From: Calycina herbarum
Lineage: Eukaryota > Ascomycota > Leotiomycetes > Helotiales > Pezizellaceae
Length of the DNA: 64,000 nucleotides
NCBI GenBank assembly: GCA_001414485.1
Contig: LLEY01000134.1
Span: 1-64,000 of the forward strand
Direction: 5' to 3'
In this document: one piece after another, positions 1 through 12,057 of the stretch
Layout of the letters: each line of letters begins with the position of its first letter
Position numbering within the stretch: position 1 is the stretch's first letter
Notes under the pieces: model-generated
Databases searched by the model: none
The model's input: the letters and a program-made list of their open reading frames with translations, nothing else
Told to the model about the DNA's origin: nothing
Translations under genes and position numbers: made by a program

Positions 1-1
1 C

Positions 2-1003
2 TCCCTCCCCCTCCCCCTCAACAGAACACCCACAAACTCGAGACCCTCCCCCATACCCACCGCCATATATTCTCCGCCTCCCGCGCAAACACCAACACCA
101 TCGCGAACTCCGAATGCGCCTGCAAAGCTTCCCTCACAAGCTTCCATCTCCCTCATCCAAGAGCAACATGTCCAACCCCTTCGAAGAATCAATTCCCTCC
201 TCCTCCCAATTAATTACCCCGACAGCTTCTACCACAAAATCACAGCTGCAGACCCAATGCCTAGTTTCTCCCGCATAATAACATGGTCCGAAGACTCGGA
301 GGAAAAGGTCATTGGCGGTATCGTCTGCCGTCTTGAAGCAACGCCTACACCCGAGTCCTCGCCCTCGAACCCCGAATTCGTTCCCGGATGTCACGATTTA
401 TATATTCAATCCCTGGCTCTGCTTTCCCCATACCAAGGACAAGGGTTGGCAGCTGCTGTTCTACAGGATGTCATTTTAGCTGCGGCTTCTACGAGTATCT
501 CGAGTAATGGCGTTAAGGTGGTGGAAATCTACGCACATGTGTGGACGGAAAATACGGATGCTTTGGAATGGTATTCAAAACGGGGATTCAAAAGGGAAGA
601 GAGGGTTATAGATGGGTATTATCGAAAGCTAAAACCGGATACTGCTTGGATTTTAAGGCGAAGGATATTACCCAGTGATCATTTGCAATCGCAATCTGCA
701 GTTTCAACGCCGTTTTCGAATCCTACAGTTCCTGTGAATTCAACCACTGCCACGGGAGTACAGAGTTTGGGTGCAGAGAAGGAGAACAGACCCTCATTGC
801 CAACGCCAACACGCTCATTCCAAGATAAAGGCCCAGAACGGGAATGGAATGATCTCCCCGAGGAGCTGGCTGGTTCGAGACTTAAACCTCCCAGTCATTT
901 GGCGAGTGCGGAGGGGAGTAAAAGTAGTTCGAGGAGTAGCTCAAGGAGTGCGTCGGCGGGGAAGAAGAAGAGGGTCTATCCTGCTGCTGCTTTTGGGTCT
1001 TGA
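2..1003 (+). CDS. Naa50/NatE-like GNAT N-acetyltransferase, 5' partial
   Basis: The frame is open from base 2 and has no ATG before 257, so the true start lies in an upstream exon or left of the window. The residues encoded just before 257 (LLLPINYPDSFYHKI) match the Naa50 substrate-site segment, so ATG 257 is too far downstream to be the start. Counting from 257, the GNAT acetyl-CoA loop is residues 59-65 (YQGQGLA), followed by a strand with IYAHV and by EWYSKRGF and DGYYRKL, the usual end of the Naa50 fold. The family transfers acetyl from acetyl-CoA to the N-terminus of nascent proteins at the ribosome. The last ~110 residues are low-complexity Ser/Arg/Lys and not part of the fold. Function is inferred from the family; the fold is seen. 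Confidence 0.85.
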   Translation, partial: SLPLPLNRTPTNSRPSPIPTAIYSPPPAQTPTPSRTPNAPAKLPSQASISLIQEQHVQPLRRINSLLLPINYPDSFYHKITAADPMPSFSRIITWSEDSEEKVIGGIVCRLEATPTPESSPSNPEFVPGCHDLYIQSLALLSPYQGQGLAAAVLQDVILAAASTSISSNGVKVVEIYAHVWTENTDALEWYSKRGFKREERVIDGYYRKLKPDTAWILRRRILPSDHLQSQSAVSTPFSNPTVPVNSTTATGVQSLGAEKENRPSLPTPTRSFQDKGPEREWNDLPEELAGSRLKPPSHLASAEGSKSSSRSSSRSASAGKKKRVYPAAAFGS

Positions 1004-2500
1004 GGTCACAGTCTCGAGATTGTGGAATCTGGTGGTGTGATAGAAAGCTTTTCTTTGCTGTACATGGTAGATGGTGTCTGGCGTTTGGTCGGAGGTGAAT
1101 TATGGGATAGAAATAAAAACCGAAGGGAAGGACCTAGAGAAGTTACTTGGTGTACGGCGAATAGATGAAAGCTAGTCCTTTTCTCTTGTTAGATTGCAGC
1201 TAATTATATGAGTAAACGAGGAAAGGAAAATAAATGTGAGATGAGTGTGATACTATATTGACGTCGTGCTTTTGTTGTTGACTGGGGACATTCCTGGGTT
1301 AGCTGGCGATAATCTATTACTCGTAGCTTTCTTGCGAATTACTTACAAGTAACTTATAGCTTACTCGCCAGTCGCTGAGTTCCTTCGGAAAAATTGGTAG
1401 AAGTTTAAGAGACTTGAAATGCTAGGCGACTGGTAACTAGTAAGAATGTTAGGTAGAAAGTGCCGGTCATAGATATTAGTTCGATACTGCGATAGAAGTC
1501 CTTACATGTTATGTTACATCTTACCATCTTTGTAAAATCCTCTATTACTATCTATTCTCCGGCCTATTATAAGTAAAATCATCTCTCGAGTGGCTTTCAG
1601 ACGAAATCCAAATAGCACCTCTGATCTTCGGATATAGTAGCGTTGTAACTTTCTTCAGAGTTTCTTACTTGTTCTAATAACCTCGATGAATCTAAACATC
1701 ATTCCGACGATAGATTATTGCTACAAGCCTATTTGTGTTATAAGTATCAGCCTGAGTACGCCTTTTGTATCCTGTTTGTTTCCAAAAGCCTGGGTAAAAA
1801 ATTTATAGAATAAATAATTCCTCTGAATTGCTCTAAGAATCCAAGGGCTAGGTAGCTGGGGGGGGGTTTAAAGCTCATCGCAAGAGCGGCTATATTTTAC
1901 ATACGTTGACGAAACTTTCTCTTCTTGATTTCCTTCTCAGGTTTTCTTGATTGTTCACTCGATTCTTCTTACCCTAATCTGTCCAAGACCAACGAGAAGC
2001 AAGCATTGAAATCCGTGTTACAGAAGTACAACTCTGCGAACATTCCTTCTCTTATTACTTTAGTAGATTTTGCAAAATTGTAGATATCATTCCAAAGAAT
2101 TTAGGAGAATGAAGAAACTAACTTTCTACTTCTTCTACGCCATTTCAAACAGCCTTTTGATTATTCCAGACTGTCTCGTACGATCACAAGTAAAAAGAAA
2201 TCACGATTAATTCGGAAGTCACATAATAGTGGTTTTAATCTCAAAAATAACCCTATTTTATCTCTCACTACTGCTAGCTAAACGCCGTTTTCCCCACGAG
2301 GTGGAAGAACATCGAGGATGTTATGATTCGAGGAATCAATTGGACGAGGTCCAAAGCATTGCCGAGGGCAAGCTGGAAAAAAAGGCGAAGGGTATCTAGA
2401 ACAACAATAAAAAGTCAGCCATCGCTAGGGAGTTGAAAGAGCGTTCTGTGGATGCTGGGGCTGGGGGACAGTAATCAGGGGTGGGGGTGGTGGAGGGGGG
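1004..2500. other. Intergenic, no gene recognised
   Basis: About 1.5 kb with no convincing open frame or splice pattern. It holds an imperfect inverted motif around 1360-1430 (cgccagtcgc and ggcgactggt) and a G run near 1860. It also holds a 43-bp fragment (2330-2372) that recurs in diverged form at 6700-6742. Confidence 0.5.
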
Positions 2501-3396
2501 TTAAGCCAATCTGGCCCCTCCTTCAACATCTGACTCGGAATCTGACTCTTCAGCAGCCTTCTCTTCAGCCTTCTCTCCATTTTTCTCTCTTGCCGCCTGA
2601 GTAGCATCCGCTACCTTCGCATATGAACTCGTCTCGACCCATCTTGTGAGGGAAACCGCATCGTCCAACGGCGTGGATCTTGGAACTCTGTATCTCGTTG
2701 AGTCGTCTGATTCCGGTGCAACAAATTCCTTCTTGTGCTTCGTTGGACCTGGACGGGGCGCTGGATGACTTCTACTGTAATTTTCGGCAAAGTCGTTAAA
2801 TAATTTCTTCTCTTCATCTGTTACATCTCGTCGCTTTGCTACTCCAACTATCTTCGCCTTCTGAAAACACTCGTATGCAAAGGTTCCTCTCTCGTGCTCT
2901 GCAAACGGATCTCGGCTTGGCTTTGGCGGATTATAGCGGCTGTTTCGGCGGTGGCTGCTCTTGTTGCTGCCAAAGTTTATCTGGTGGTTGTTGATCTCGG
3001 GGACGGCGGGCGTAACACTACTTCGGGATGAGAATGGCGTCGATGGATCTGGTTCAACCTTCTCTGGTGCTGCGACGGCCTCTTGTGGCTTGTCTCTTGG
3101 AGGAGGGGGAACGTAGAATTCATCATCTGGAACTGGTCGCGTCAAGTTAGTAAAGTATACAAACACCACGACAGGTTGAAATTTACAGTAGAACCGGAAG
3201 GTAAGGTCATCCGCTACCCATATCTGATAGTCTGTCGTGCAAGCTCGGTACTTGTGCTTGCTATCTCTAGCACTTCATTCCAAACTACCTCGATGCAGTA
3301 TCCTTCCTGCAATTCGGCCATCTCGGGATCGGGGCTGTCGCCCATCTCTTGGAATAATTCTTCGAATCTGCTCAACTCGCTTTCGTATGGCGCCAT
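2501..3396 (-). CDS. Unrecognised two-exon protein, acidic C-terminus
   Basis: I do not recognise this gene. The start ATG (3394-3396) has a strong context (accATGg) and opens MAPYESELSRFEELFQ; a second exon carries VPDDEFYVPPPP and runs to the stop at 2501-2503. The two parts are in different frames, so an intron is required. Its 3' end fits gaccag just after a ttactaac branch-point-like motif near 3150. The donor is uncertain; one frame-consistent choice is gtaccg near 3249. Exon 2 is rich in Pro, Ser and charged residues, with a conserved-looking RRDVTDEEKKLFNDFAENY stretch and an acidic Glu/Ser/Asp tail. No signal peptide or membrane segment is visible. It may be a nuclear or cytosolic low-complexity protein. 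Confidence 0.6.
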
Positions 3397-3732
3397 GGTG
3401 AGGATGGTTTTGTGGAGGTTGTAGTAGTTGCGGTGGTTGTAATGGTGATGGTTGCGTGGTGTTGTGGTGTCGCGTTGAGGTGGAAAATTTCTTGGAAGAG
3501 TTGAACTGGGAAGATTCGCACTCGCGACAAGTGGCACGTGCATTGGGGTTAGGGCAACGCAACCACCACTGAAAGCAATTCTTCCATCCACATCTCATGG
3601 TGGGAGGATGTTTTTGAAATGCACTAATTATTTTATTGTTGTTTATTTACTTCAAAACACCCCTTTTTACGCGAAAATTTGGTTGGAATTCTTCCCTGGA
3701 GAGAAAAAGAGCAAAATCCTTCATCAGCTCAT

Positions 3733-3945
3733 GTAAAGTTACTCAGTTTGATTATTCTAATTAGTATGAATAATCTGAAATAACAAAGGAGGTTACGACC
3801 ATAATAAAAAGTAAAGAAAAAGAGTAAATTCACCTATTTTCTAATGTAAAATTGCTAGATTTAATTATATTAATTAGTAAGGATATTTCAAAGTAACGAA
3901 TGAAGTTACGCAACTGAAGTAAAAGGTGAAGAAAAAGAGTAAAGC
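3733..3945. repeat. Two diverged tandem copies of a ~112-bp AT-rich unit
   Basis: The stretch from tgtaaagttactcag (3733) is repeated at tgtaaaattgctag (about 3845). Shared landmarks are ttctaattagta/tattaattagta, gaggttacg/gaagttacg and gaagaaaaagagtaaa. The copies have diverged substantially. The rest of the gap (3397-4689) shows no gene. Confidence 0.6.
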
Positions 3946-4689
3946 TACTCATCAGCTAAGCTCTGTGATAAACTCTCACATAATCTAAAAAAAACGAGAG
4001 AATATCGAGTATCAAAAACAGGAAACATCATGTAAACAAAAATTCTCCCTAGCTACAGATTCATGTTGAGGAACATTTTGAACGAGGTGCAACGAGGTGT
4101 AGTGGTCAGCCGAGGGGCACCGTTCTACTAAGGAAGAGATGGGAACTCAACCTTTTCAAACTTGAAATCTGGCTTGTAGATACAATTTTTGCTGACCTTG
4201 CTATGTTTGCTAAGGTTCAACGCAAGAACTTTCTCGAATTGACAATTCTTGGGTAGGTCGATAGCTCAAATACATGGCTATCTGGGATACTCTCTTAACT
4301 AGTGCTTAGACGTTAACCGATCCATCGGAAATATTTCGTAGGATGAATCCCCGCAGCGCCAAGTCTAATGATCTATTCTTTTCGAAGCACAACTCAACCT
4401 GGTAATATTTAGACGATAAGGTTGAGATAGCTACAACCTTGCGGAAAATCCGTCGTGTCACGTTTAACTTTCCTTTAATCAACAATTGTGTTTAAACAGG
4501 AGCATAGTACTCTTTACTTTCTTTAATCGTAAAAGCACGCATCACGCGTTTCTTTTACATCTTCGCCTCGCCATTGGGACAAATACAATTTCCAAACTCT
4601 CAACAACAAGCTAATTTCCCCGCTGCTTCACAAGCTCAATATCTGCCAAACAGGATATCTCCTCACTCCAGAACCAGAACAATAATTGC

Positions 4690-5652
4690 TTAATTACCAG
4701 TCTTTGCTGAACCTTGGCAAGCAAGTTTAAAAAATGCGAAAACCCCTCCTGCGGCACCATTTACAGCACCTGTTCACTTCCTGTTAGCCACGTGAGTAAG
4801 AAAAGTAGGAAGTACTTACCAGCAACAGCACCACTAAGTTCCATGACAGTGCTACAAGCCACATCGCCAACAGCAGTAGTCTTGGAAGTAAATTCCATGA
4901 AATATATAGCGTCTCCTTTAGTATACGATACTGAAATAAACTGAGGAATAGTACACTGATTTACAGTCTTAGGCGAGGCTAGAAAATGCATTGTTAGTGA
5001 GTGAGACTACTTCTGCGATTTGGGGGAAAGCATACTTGTACCGTGGCGGTCCACATCACTAGAAGTGGTATATGTAACATCGCCACAGACAGCGGCTTTC
5101 TTAATAACCTCGTGAAGCGCGTCGAGCAACCCGTTATGGATCCAAGTTGGAAATTTACCATCCGGATTAATAGTGACGGCGATAGCGGGATTAGAGCCGG
5201 TGTTTTTGCCTTTTTGCCCTACAGAATCTCGGGGTCAGTATATTTAGGGGTGTTTAGGGAGTAGAATGAATAAGAATGTCAGGGACCATTGCAGCAATTT
5301 TAAGAACAAGAAATGTCTTAGCTCTAAAATTTATTCAAAAGGGACATTTTACTTAGAGGAACTAGGCACTCACATAGCTTGTAACCTTTGATCTCGATTT
5401 GCGACTGATCACACGTACCGGTTGTGTAACAAGCCCCGGCAAAGTTTTTGAAGACAACGTCGACTGGTGTAGTACCGAGAGGGACGGTTTTGGGGGAGAC
5501 TTGAAAAAGTGAGTAAGCTGTCCTCATCCTGAATGCATGAGAGGCTTACGAGTCACAGTGACGGGTAGCTTGTCATTTCGGGGCTGGAGACTGAAAGCTA
5601 CAGACTGTACAGCAAGTATCGAACTGAGAACCAAGCTGAGTTGGCAATGCAT
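4690..5652 (-). CDS. Small secreted cysteine-containing protein, five exons
   Basis: Exons are 5550-5652, 5374-5499, 5042-5218, 4820-4978 and 4690-4769 (645 nt, 214 aa). All junctions are GT..AG and in phase, and two introns carry CTAAC branch points (ctcactaacaa, ggctaac). The first 21 residues (MHCQLSLVLSSILAVQSVAFS) form a clear signal peptide. The mature part has six cysteines spread over the protein, including the pair ACYTTGTC, and a hydrophobic alanine/glycine-rich stretch near the end (ELSGAVAGAVNGAAGGVFAFF) that could be a weak membrane or packing helix. I do not recognise the family. Size, signal peptide and cysteines fit a secreted or cell-surface protein, possibly effector-like; this is inference. 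It stands alone, with no nearby partner on the same strand. Confidence 0.8.
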
Positions 5653-8182
5653 TCTGGGGGAGAATTTGGGGCTGAAATATATCGAGTTTTATTGCAGATT
5701 TCTTGAAAAAGAATTTGTAGAAGAGAAGGTTGTTTGGTTAATTGGGATTTTTGATGGTATTTAATCGGGGGTTAACTGCGTCGTTCTTATAGATTCTCTT
5801 GCGACTAGAATCAACGCCTGATTTGAATATCGTCCCGAATTCTGAATGAGTTGTAGGTAAAATAAGGGGTTTAGGATTGTGGCTAACATATCATAATTAT
5901 AGACACAACACCACAGGATAGCTGTGAGAGCTGACATGCTCGATAATGATTGATATAAAATTCCCATCGAGTGACGGTTCTCTTTCCACATTCATCGTAC
6001 GTAACAATCCCAATTTGGGTAGGGGACGAGATGTACTACGAGCATGGATATCTCATTGGTCACACGCCGGGCCACCTCGGATGCAAGAAAGCTTTTGGTT
6101 ATTATCACCAGTAGCGAGGCGCTAATTCCTTCATGCTGACTGCATGACTTGAGACCAAAATTTGACATAGAATTTCGGCTTTGCGCCGCAATACAGACTC
6201 CATCCATCTGAGTCCCCCATCCCCAACAAAAAGGGTCTGAGAAACACGTTCACACCAAGGTTCTGGAATTGACAGTAGCATTGAAGGATTCTTTAGTGAG
6301 AAGTTCTTGCCTGCGCCTTCGCAGGGCACTCGATTTGTGCGCCTCACCCATGGGGCGAGGTAATGAGCAGCAGCTATTTCGCGAAGAGCTTACAAGGGTT
6401 AAGCCGTTTCTTGACGTATTTTCATTTTCTCCACCAATTCGAAAGTAGTGATTTTATTTCGACGAAGCCTTTTTTGGAAGAAAGTTGTAATAGATTCCAG
6501 GAATGGCAAGTAAGGAGTTTCAACCTTGGTGGGGTTAACATTGATAAGACGAGGACTGATTTAGTTCTTGTTGCCTAGTCTTGATTGTACGTTGAACTCA
6601 CGAGGCACAAGCAAGATGATCGTTTTGATCTTCCATCTGTTCTCTGTCTCAATGCTAAGTAAATGCCAATTTTTAATCAAGTAAGAGAACACTGCAGATG
6701 AGGAATGAAGTGGACGACACCCTAAGCGTTGCTGAGGGCAAGGGAAAGAAAAGAAAAGTAGAAGAGGAAGTAAAATGAAGAAGTAAATCAAGTAGAGGGG
6801 CGACTCTCTTGCTTTTTTGCCACCTCATTATCATCCCTCTTTTTCGATCCATATCCTCTTCACCACTGGCCAGACTCTCCTCGAACCTCTCCTCATTCAA
6901 AATCACCAAGGCTTTGTGGTTACTATTTCCCTATCACTTTCATGTCGCATTTAGAGAATCCAGGATAAATACCTCAGCTTCGTACCTGTCCACCTGGCCT
7001 ATGTTGTTGCAACCTTTTGGGGCAATTAACTTTAATTCTCCTATGGACTTGGAACTATTTGGGGCTATTGACCCGTTGTTTTGGAACAATCATGTTCTAA
7101 AATAGTACTGGAAAACTCAGTGTCATGAATTTACTACGTAATATTGCCCCGATCCCACCTTTTTTAGGGCCAATGCACTAGGAGACTCTGTGGCAAGAAA
7201 TATCATTTGGTAGGCAGGATCTTTTCCATGGCTGGGAGCAAGGAGTGATTCGCAGCTAGTTGTGGCGCCGCAAAAATATTAGCGTAACACTTTGCTCTCC
7301 TTCTATACTTAATGAAGATCATCCAGTGATGGCATAGAAAGCCCCATGATTTTTGCTGTTTTGATAGTCGTTATAGTCTCTAACTCCTACCTCATTTTGA
7401 ATTTGCGCCAAAATGTATTGTGCGGGGCAGTCGTAACGCCTTCAGTAGTGTACCTGAGGCAATACACCCGCATGTTCTCGCCAAAGGGGCCGACTTCAGC
7501 TTCTGCCCAGTCTATGATACCAATGAGGCGACAAGATGTCGCCGATGACAAGGCTTTGAACCATTATTGACGTTGAGTCGGTTCGGTCGAGGCAATTTTG
7601 AATATGTAATATGACAAGTCAACTCGGTTGCTGTTGCAATGCGACACCTCAGAATGGGGCAAGAGTAAAACGCTTGAAATCCGTTATCCTTCTACAAGAC
7701 TCAAACGCACACACTTATATGGACCACAACTTTGCTAAAGCCTTTGTCACATCAACTGCCGTATCTATCTGCCGGAGATCTCTCCTCTGCATGCCCGACG
7801 AGCATGCCGACTGTTCATAGATTAGCCTCGCATATCCGATATCACCGTACCTATCAACAGTTGCATTTGCATGCGATTGAGATGAAGGTGTCTCACTGCC
7901 TGCCCGCGGCACAACCTTCTGTCAGCCTCACTGCGTATTTCTTTTTCTTATTTCACTATAGGCATGCATGGCTTCTCAATCCTTGAGCTTCGTTCAAGGC
8001 ATTGGTTATATACCCTCCCATCCCTAGTTGTCGGATTTTTTCAACTTCTCCCCATTCTTCATTACCGCGATAAACGTGACCAGCCTCCTCCCAACAAGGC
8101 TGTGGGTGTTTAGATAACAGCAACGTTCGGCCTCCTTATTCTATTATACTGGCCGATATCGACACACGAAACGGCAATCGAA
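5653..8182. other. Gene-poor interval
   Basis: About 2.5 kb in which the open frames are short, overlap on both strands and show neither family likeness nor a consistent splice pattern. The only structure I see is the diverged repeat fragment at 6700-6742 and a CT-rich patch near 6830-6900. Confidence 0.4.
6700..6742 (+). repeat. Dispersed copy of the fragment at 2330-2372
   Basis: About 34 of 43 bases match between 2330-2372 and 6700-6742. Both translate in one frame to a similar peptide (RNxxD...S(I/V)AEGK) followed by a lysine-rich run and a stop. It may be the C-terminal end of a duplicated, now lost gene or of an old repeat. Confidence 0.4.
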
Positions 8183-9363
8183 ATGGAGGAAAGGAATGCA
8201 CCGCAAGAAAGCATAACTGCCTCTCAGCAAAATTTCGAGGAGGTCAAGAAGGAGTACACGTACTACAACAAGAAGTTGATTAGTGATGCTTACGCTAGTG
8301 GTGACATATACGACGAAAAAACGACTGGAGATAAACGGCAAATATGGGAGATTAAGTGAGTAAATTCTCTTGAATTTCCGCCTCCGAGTTAGCCCTGATA
8401 CGTGTACAACAGTACCAAGGACCGTCCATATCTCGCACATATCAAATCACTTTCCGCATTATGGCCTTCTTTACGACTTTTGGCCGATTTCATGGAGATT
8501 GGAACCAGTCCAGTGCGCTGGGGAGCACTCAGTGCCAAGCCAACAGCCGACCTTGACCGTGAGAGAAATGAGCGTGCTGAAAGAACCAAAGTTACGCGTT
8601 TAGACTATCTTCCTTCAGGGGTAGTATCTCAAGTATTCACGACCTCTCAAGGACTGAGAGACGCTTTATCTAGTGAAACTGAGGAAAGTGATGTCAGCAA
8701 AGAACAATTCCGACTTTACCTTGTGGAAGACCTGTCTCGCGATGTGATCGAACTCCTTGGTGGACACCATGATATCGAGCCAGCATTTTTTCGAGAGCAG
8801 ATATTTGATTACGCCTGGTATAACATACGCGATCGGTGGATGGATTCACCGAGATTGAATATCACACAGAAAAGACAACGATGGCTCCAGTTTCGATTTA
8901 CTGTGGCTCGGTATTACAAAAACGTGCAGATGTTCCAGGAGGGAATGAAAGAGTACGAGTCTTTTAATGTCCTGAGAAGGGGAGAAGATGATCTTAACAA
9001 CAAGTCGAATTGGGACGATCGAAAGGCAATTGTTAGTCACGCGAGGTCAAGAGCTTCATTATGGCTGTCTGGTGAGGGCAATGCGGGAAAATCCAAGAGA
9101 CACGTCGGCAAGTTACCTTCCTCGACGAGCTTAAGCTGATTGTCTGTTACTAATTGTTTTATTTAGGTGTTCTATTGTGTGATCCTACTCCAAAAGCGGG
9201 AAAACCATTGTGGTATGGTTATCGTAATTTCGAGGTACGAACTTCCCACCATGTACATAGTGTCAATAGATTCTAATTCTTCGGACAGGAAACCCCTAGT
9301 ATGTTCGCACACCTAACAGATCTAATTCCCTCTACGATCTATATACAACTATTGCTTTCATGA
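8183..9363 (+). pseudogene. CorA-like Mg2+ transporter-like gene, truncated before membrane segments
   Basis: Exons are 8183-8355, 8413-9107, 9167-9234 and from 9289. They join in phase if intron 2 is a GC-AG intron. The product contains the fungal CorA-like cytosolic region: RLYLVEDLSRDVIELLG, then EPAFFREQIFDYAWYNIRD, then FNVLRRGEDDLN, and after the GC-AG intron VGVLLCDPTPKAGKPLWYGYRNFE in two exons. Full-length members end with two transmembrane helices near the C-terminus. Here exon 4 runs to a stop at 9361-9363, and the alternative splice from gtatgt at 9299 also reaches a stop near 9416. No membrane segment follows in any frame. I read it as a truncated or decayed copy; a soluble product cannot be excluded. 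Confidence 0.65.
9108..9166 (+). other. Non-canonical GC-AG intron
   Basis: The donor is gcaagt, the usual consensus for GC-AG introns, followed by a ttactaatt branch point and tttag acceptor. Splicing here gives RHVGVLLCDPT, which fits the CorA-like family. The only nearby GT donors give a stop codon or break the family match. Confidence 0.6.
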
Positions 9364-9917
9364 CCGAACAGTCGAAGCCGGGTTACCAGATCATTCTAGG
9401 CGCTCGGAACTTTGAGGAAACGATCAGGGAATTTTATCTCGAACAACGAGGCGTGGTATGTCATTGTGCTATACCTACAGAAGAGATCTATGAGCTAATA
9501 TATGCTTAGGTAATAACTGACCAAACGCACAATCATTTTCAGAGACATAAATATACCACCACAAGCGCAAGGGACTCTGTGTACATATCCTCCTGCTAAA
9601 TCTCCTGGGACTATGGAGATTGGAGTTTGGTACCCGGAGTCGGATTTCACAGTCGATGACAAAACCGAAAGGGGGCCGGCTGTAGTCATAATATGGGATC
9701 CCAAGGTACTACTCAAGGTACCTACCGAGACCAAGACCATCAAATCATATATAGTATTTCGTAATTCATGATGTGAATGGTTCTATCGGGATTAATGCCC
9801 ATTCTTCAAAGTTGCCCATATAATTTGGTATCTCATTAAAGTCTACGATTTATGTCAGGAAAATCATATGCTTCGATAGATAATTAATTTATCTTGTTGG
9901 AATACGGGGCCTGAGTA
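9364..9917. other. Unresolved short coding-like segments
   Basis: Two stretches look codon-like but are in different frames: one encodes YQIILGARNFEETIREF (about 9382-9450), the other GTMEIGVWYPESDFTVDD then AVVIIWDPK (about 9606-9705). They could be exons of a small unrecognised gene or debris of the CorA-like neighbour. I see no complete gene. The last 150 bases before the pogo element are AT-rich and empty. Confidence 0.3.
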
Positions 9918-9919
9918 TA

Positions 9920-9959
9920 ACCGACGTCCCTAGTCAGTGCACGTCCCTGGCAAAAGCCC
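9920..9959 (+). repeat. Left terminal inverted repeat of pogo element
   Basis: Exact inverted match of 12058-12097 over 40 bp; preceded by TA. Confidence 0.9.
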
Positions 9960-10221
9960 GCCCTCATCTATTTCATCCCACTACGTGAAAAGTTAAATAA
10001 AACAACAACCACATATTAGATTTATATATAATTTAGAATGTAAGTCAATGAAAGGTAGTTAATTAGATAATGAGTACAAAAAACTAGCTACGGGCACGAA
10101 GTGGTAGCCTAATCTACTGTCCTGACCTGGTTTTCTATACTGGAGGGCTAACTACTTAAGCTAGACGTGGAACCTTGAGAATAAGTATATAACTTAGCTT
10201 TTTCAGCTCTTTCAGACCCTT

Positions 10222-12013
10222 TTAAGCTCCTTTCTTAACTTGGGATATATGTGGAGCAGCCTCTTTAGGTAGAGCTTGTATACTCTTCTTCTGTTTTAGG
10301 ACTTTAGGAGTTATAGCAGCTAGCTCCTTTTGTAGCTGAGTTTCTGCCCTCTTATCAGCCAATTCTACCTTCTTTCGTTGTCTCACAAGAGCATTAGCCT
10401 TCCTTTCTACTCTTCTCTCCTCCTTTGCCTTGTCTTCAGCCTCTTTCTCCTTATCTATCTCATTCTAATGCTCTCGAGCACGTGCAACCCTCCTAGGGGA
10501 GTATACCTCTACTCCCTTACTAATATTACCACAAAGATTAAGTTTCTTGCCCTTCTTTCTCTTCTGGTTCTCAAGTATAATAGCTATCCGTAGCCCTTGG
10601 TTCTCGTGCTCTAGAATAGAGACTTTACTTGACAGCGTTCGCATAGAAGAGAAGACCTTACTTACTTTGAGCTTAGACAGTGATCGTTCGAAGTTTAGGT
10701 AGGCATGTCGTATCGCTTTCGTTATAAGAGGTGTTGCAATGTCTTTAGTAGTCTCGTAGATCGGTGAAGTAGGCTTCGTCACTTATGCGATTATCTTTTC
10801 GCCCTGTACTAGCCAAATCCTAGCCTTCTCGAAGGCATGTGTAATGTTATGTTCTATAAATACAAGGTCCCACGCTATCTTAAACATCGTATAGAAAAAC
10901 CGCTTTGACATAGAGACTAATCCACCGGCCTTCTGTATAAGCTTCTCCAGTTCGTTGCTATAGTACGACGCGAGGGGTTGGAAAAGACCGACGTCGAGAG
11001 GCTGTAATCGATGTATTATATAAGGCGGCAGTATTATAATAATAATACGATGTTGGTCTACGAAGTCAATAAACTTCATGTTAACATATAAGGAGTGACC
11101 GTCTATAAGGAGAAGTCGGTGAGCCCTTACGCTATTCGGTTTTGTATACGGTTCAAAGACCTTTTCCAGCCACTTTAGGCCAAAGGCATTAGACGACCAG
11201 CCGTTCTCTGATAAGCCGAAATATACTCCTGCATGTTCTTCGACATCCTTGACCCAGGAGCTCTGTAAGTCTTCTGAGCCGCCCTTGTAAATAAGAAGTG
11301 GTGGGATCGCTTGTCCAATAGCTGAGACACATACCAGTAGTGAGATAAACTCCCGAGAACCGTCCTGCTTATTCTTGGTAACACGACCTGTTTCGTATGC
11401 CGTAAGACTCATAATACGCTTTATCGATCGGCCAAACCCTATAAGAAACCCCTTCTCGTCAAAGTTGTAGATGTTGTCGGCAGTTATATTATATTTCTCG
11501 ATAACTCGTATAAGCTAGAGAAACGAGACAATATTAGCTTTCTAGGCATAAAGTAAGAATAAGAGGGGAAATAAGAGTAAATACCAAACAGAAGAAGAGC
11601 GTAAACATAGGCATATATTCAGCTGTAACCCTTAGGTTCTCAATATTCCTTAGATAGGCACTGCGTAACCTGTCCTTATGCCTCTAGACAAAGTGGCTAG
11701 TCCAGTTCTTTCCTACTTTGCTCCCACGTATCTCTTCTACGAGGTTCTTGACAATAGAAGAAGTTGGTGGCATTCCTCGGTCCGTAAGCTTATTGATCTG
11801 CCGAATCAGGACTTCCTCTTGCTCTATAGTAAGTGCTTGGTGGTAAACAGCAGTTGCCTCCCTACGTGTCTTAGTCAAGCCTCTAATCCTCCGTGAGACA
11901 GCAGTACGGTCACAGCCATACTTCTTAGCAGCGTCAGAATAATTCTTAAACTCCCCTCTTTCATATGCTGCCACCGCCAAGTTGATCTGGTGCGATTTGT
12001 CTGCTCTAGCCAT
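10222..12013 (-). pseudogene. pogo/Fot1 transposase, broken
   Basis: Translation from ATG 12013 gives an N-terminal psq-type helix-turn-helix (INLAVAAYERGEF, YSDAAKKYGCDRTAVSRRI) and a CENP-B/Tc5-like DNA-binding region. After a non-coding stretch near 11520-11600, which may be an intron, comes the DDE_1 catalytic core: IYNFDEKGFLIGF, then MSLTAYETGRV, then LLLIDGHSLYVN with the second acidic residue, then the RLQPLDVGLF block. A TAA at 10783-10785 and a TAG at 10465-10467 interrupt the same frame, which then continues as a charged coiled-coil tail to 10222. The enzyme would cut and paste the element through its inverted repeats; as read it cannot be full length. Confidence 0.8.
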
Positions 12014-12057
12014 AGTTAAAGTGGTGATGGTGGAGTAAAAAAGGGGGGTTTTGAAGT

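Noticed and set aside
257..1003. ATG at 257 as the start of the acetyltransferase
   Set aside because: Conserved Naa50-like sequence lies in frame upstream of it, so starting there would remove part of the fold.
6105..7986. Several 60-100 codon frames on both strands
   Set aside because: They overlap each other, lack family likeness and splice logic, and fit chance open frames.
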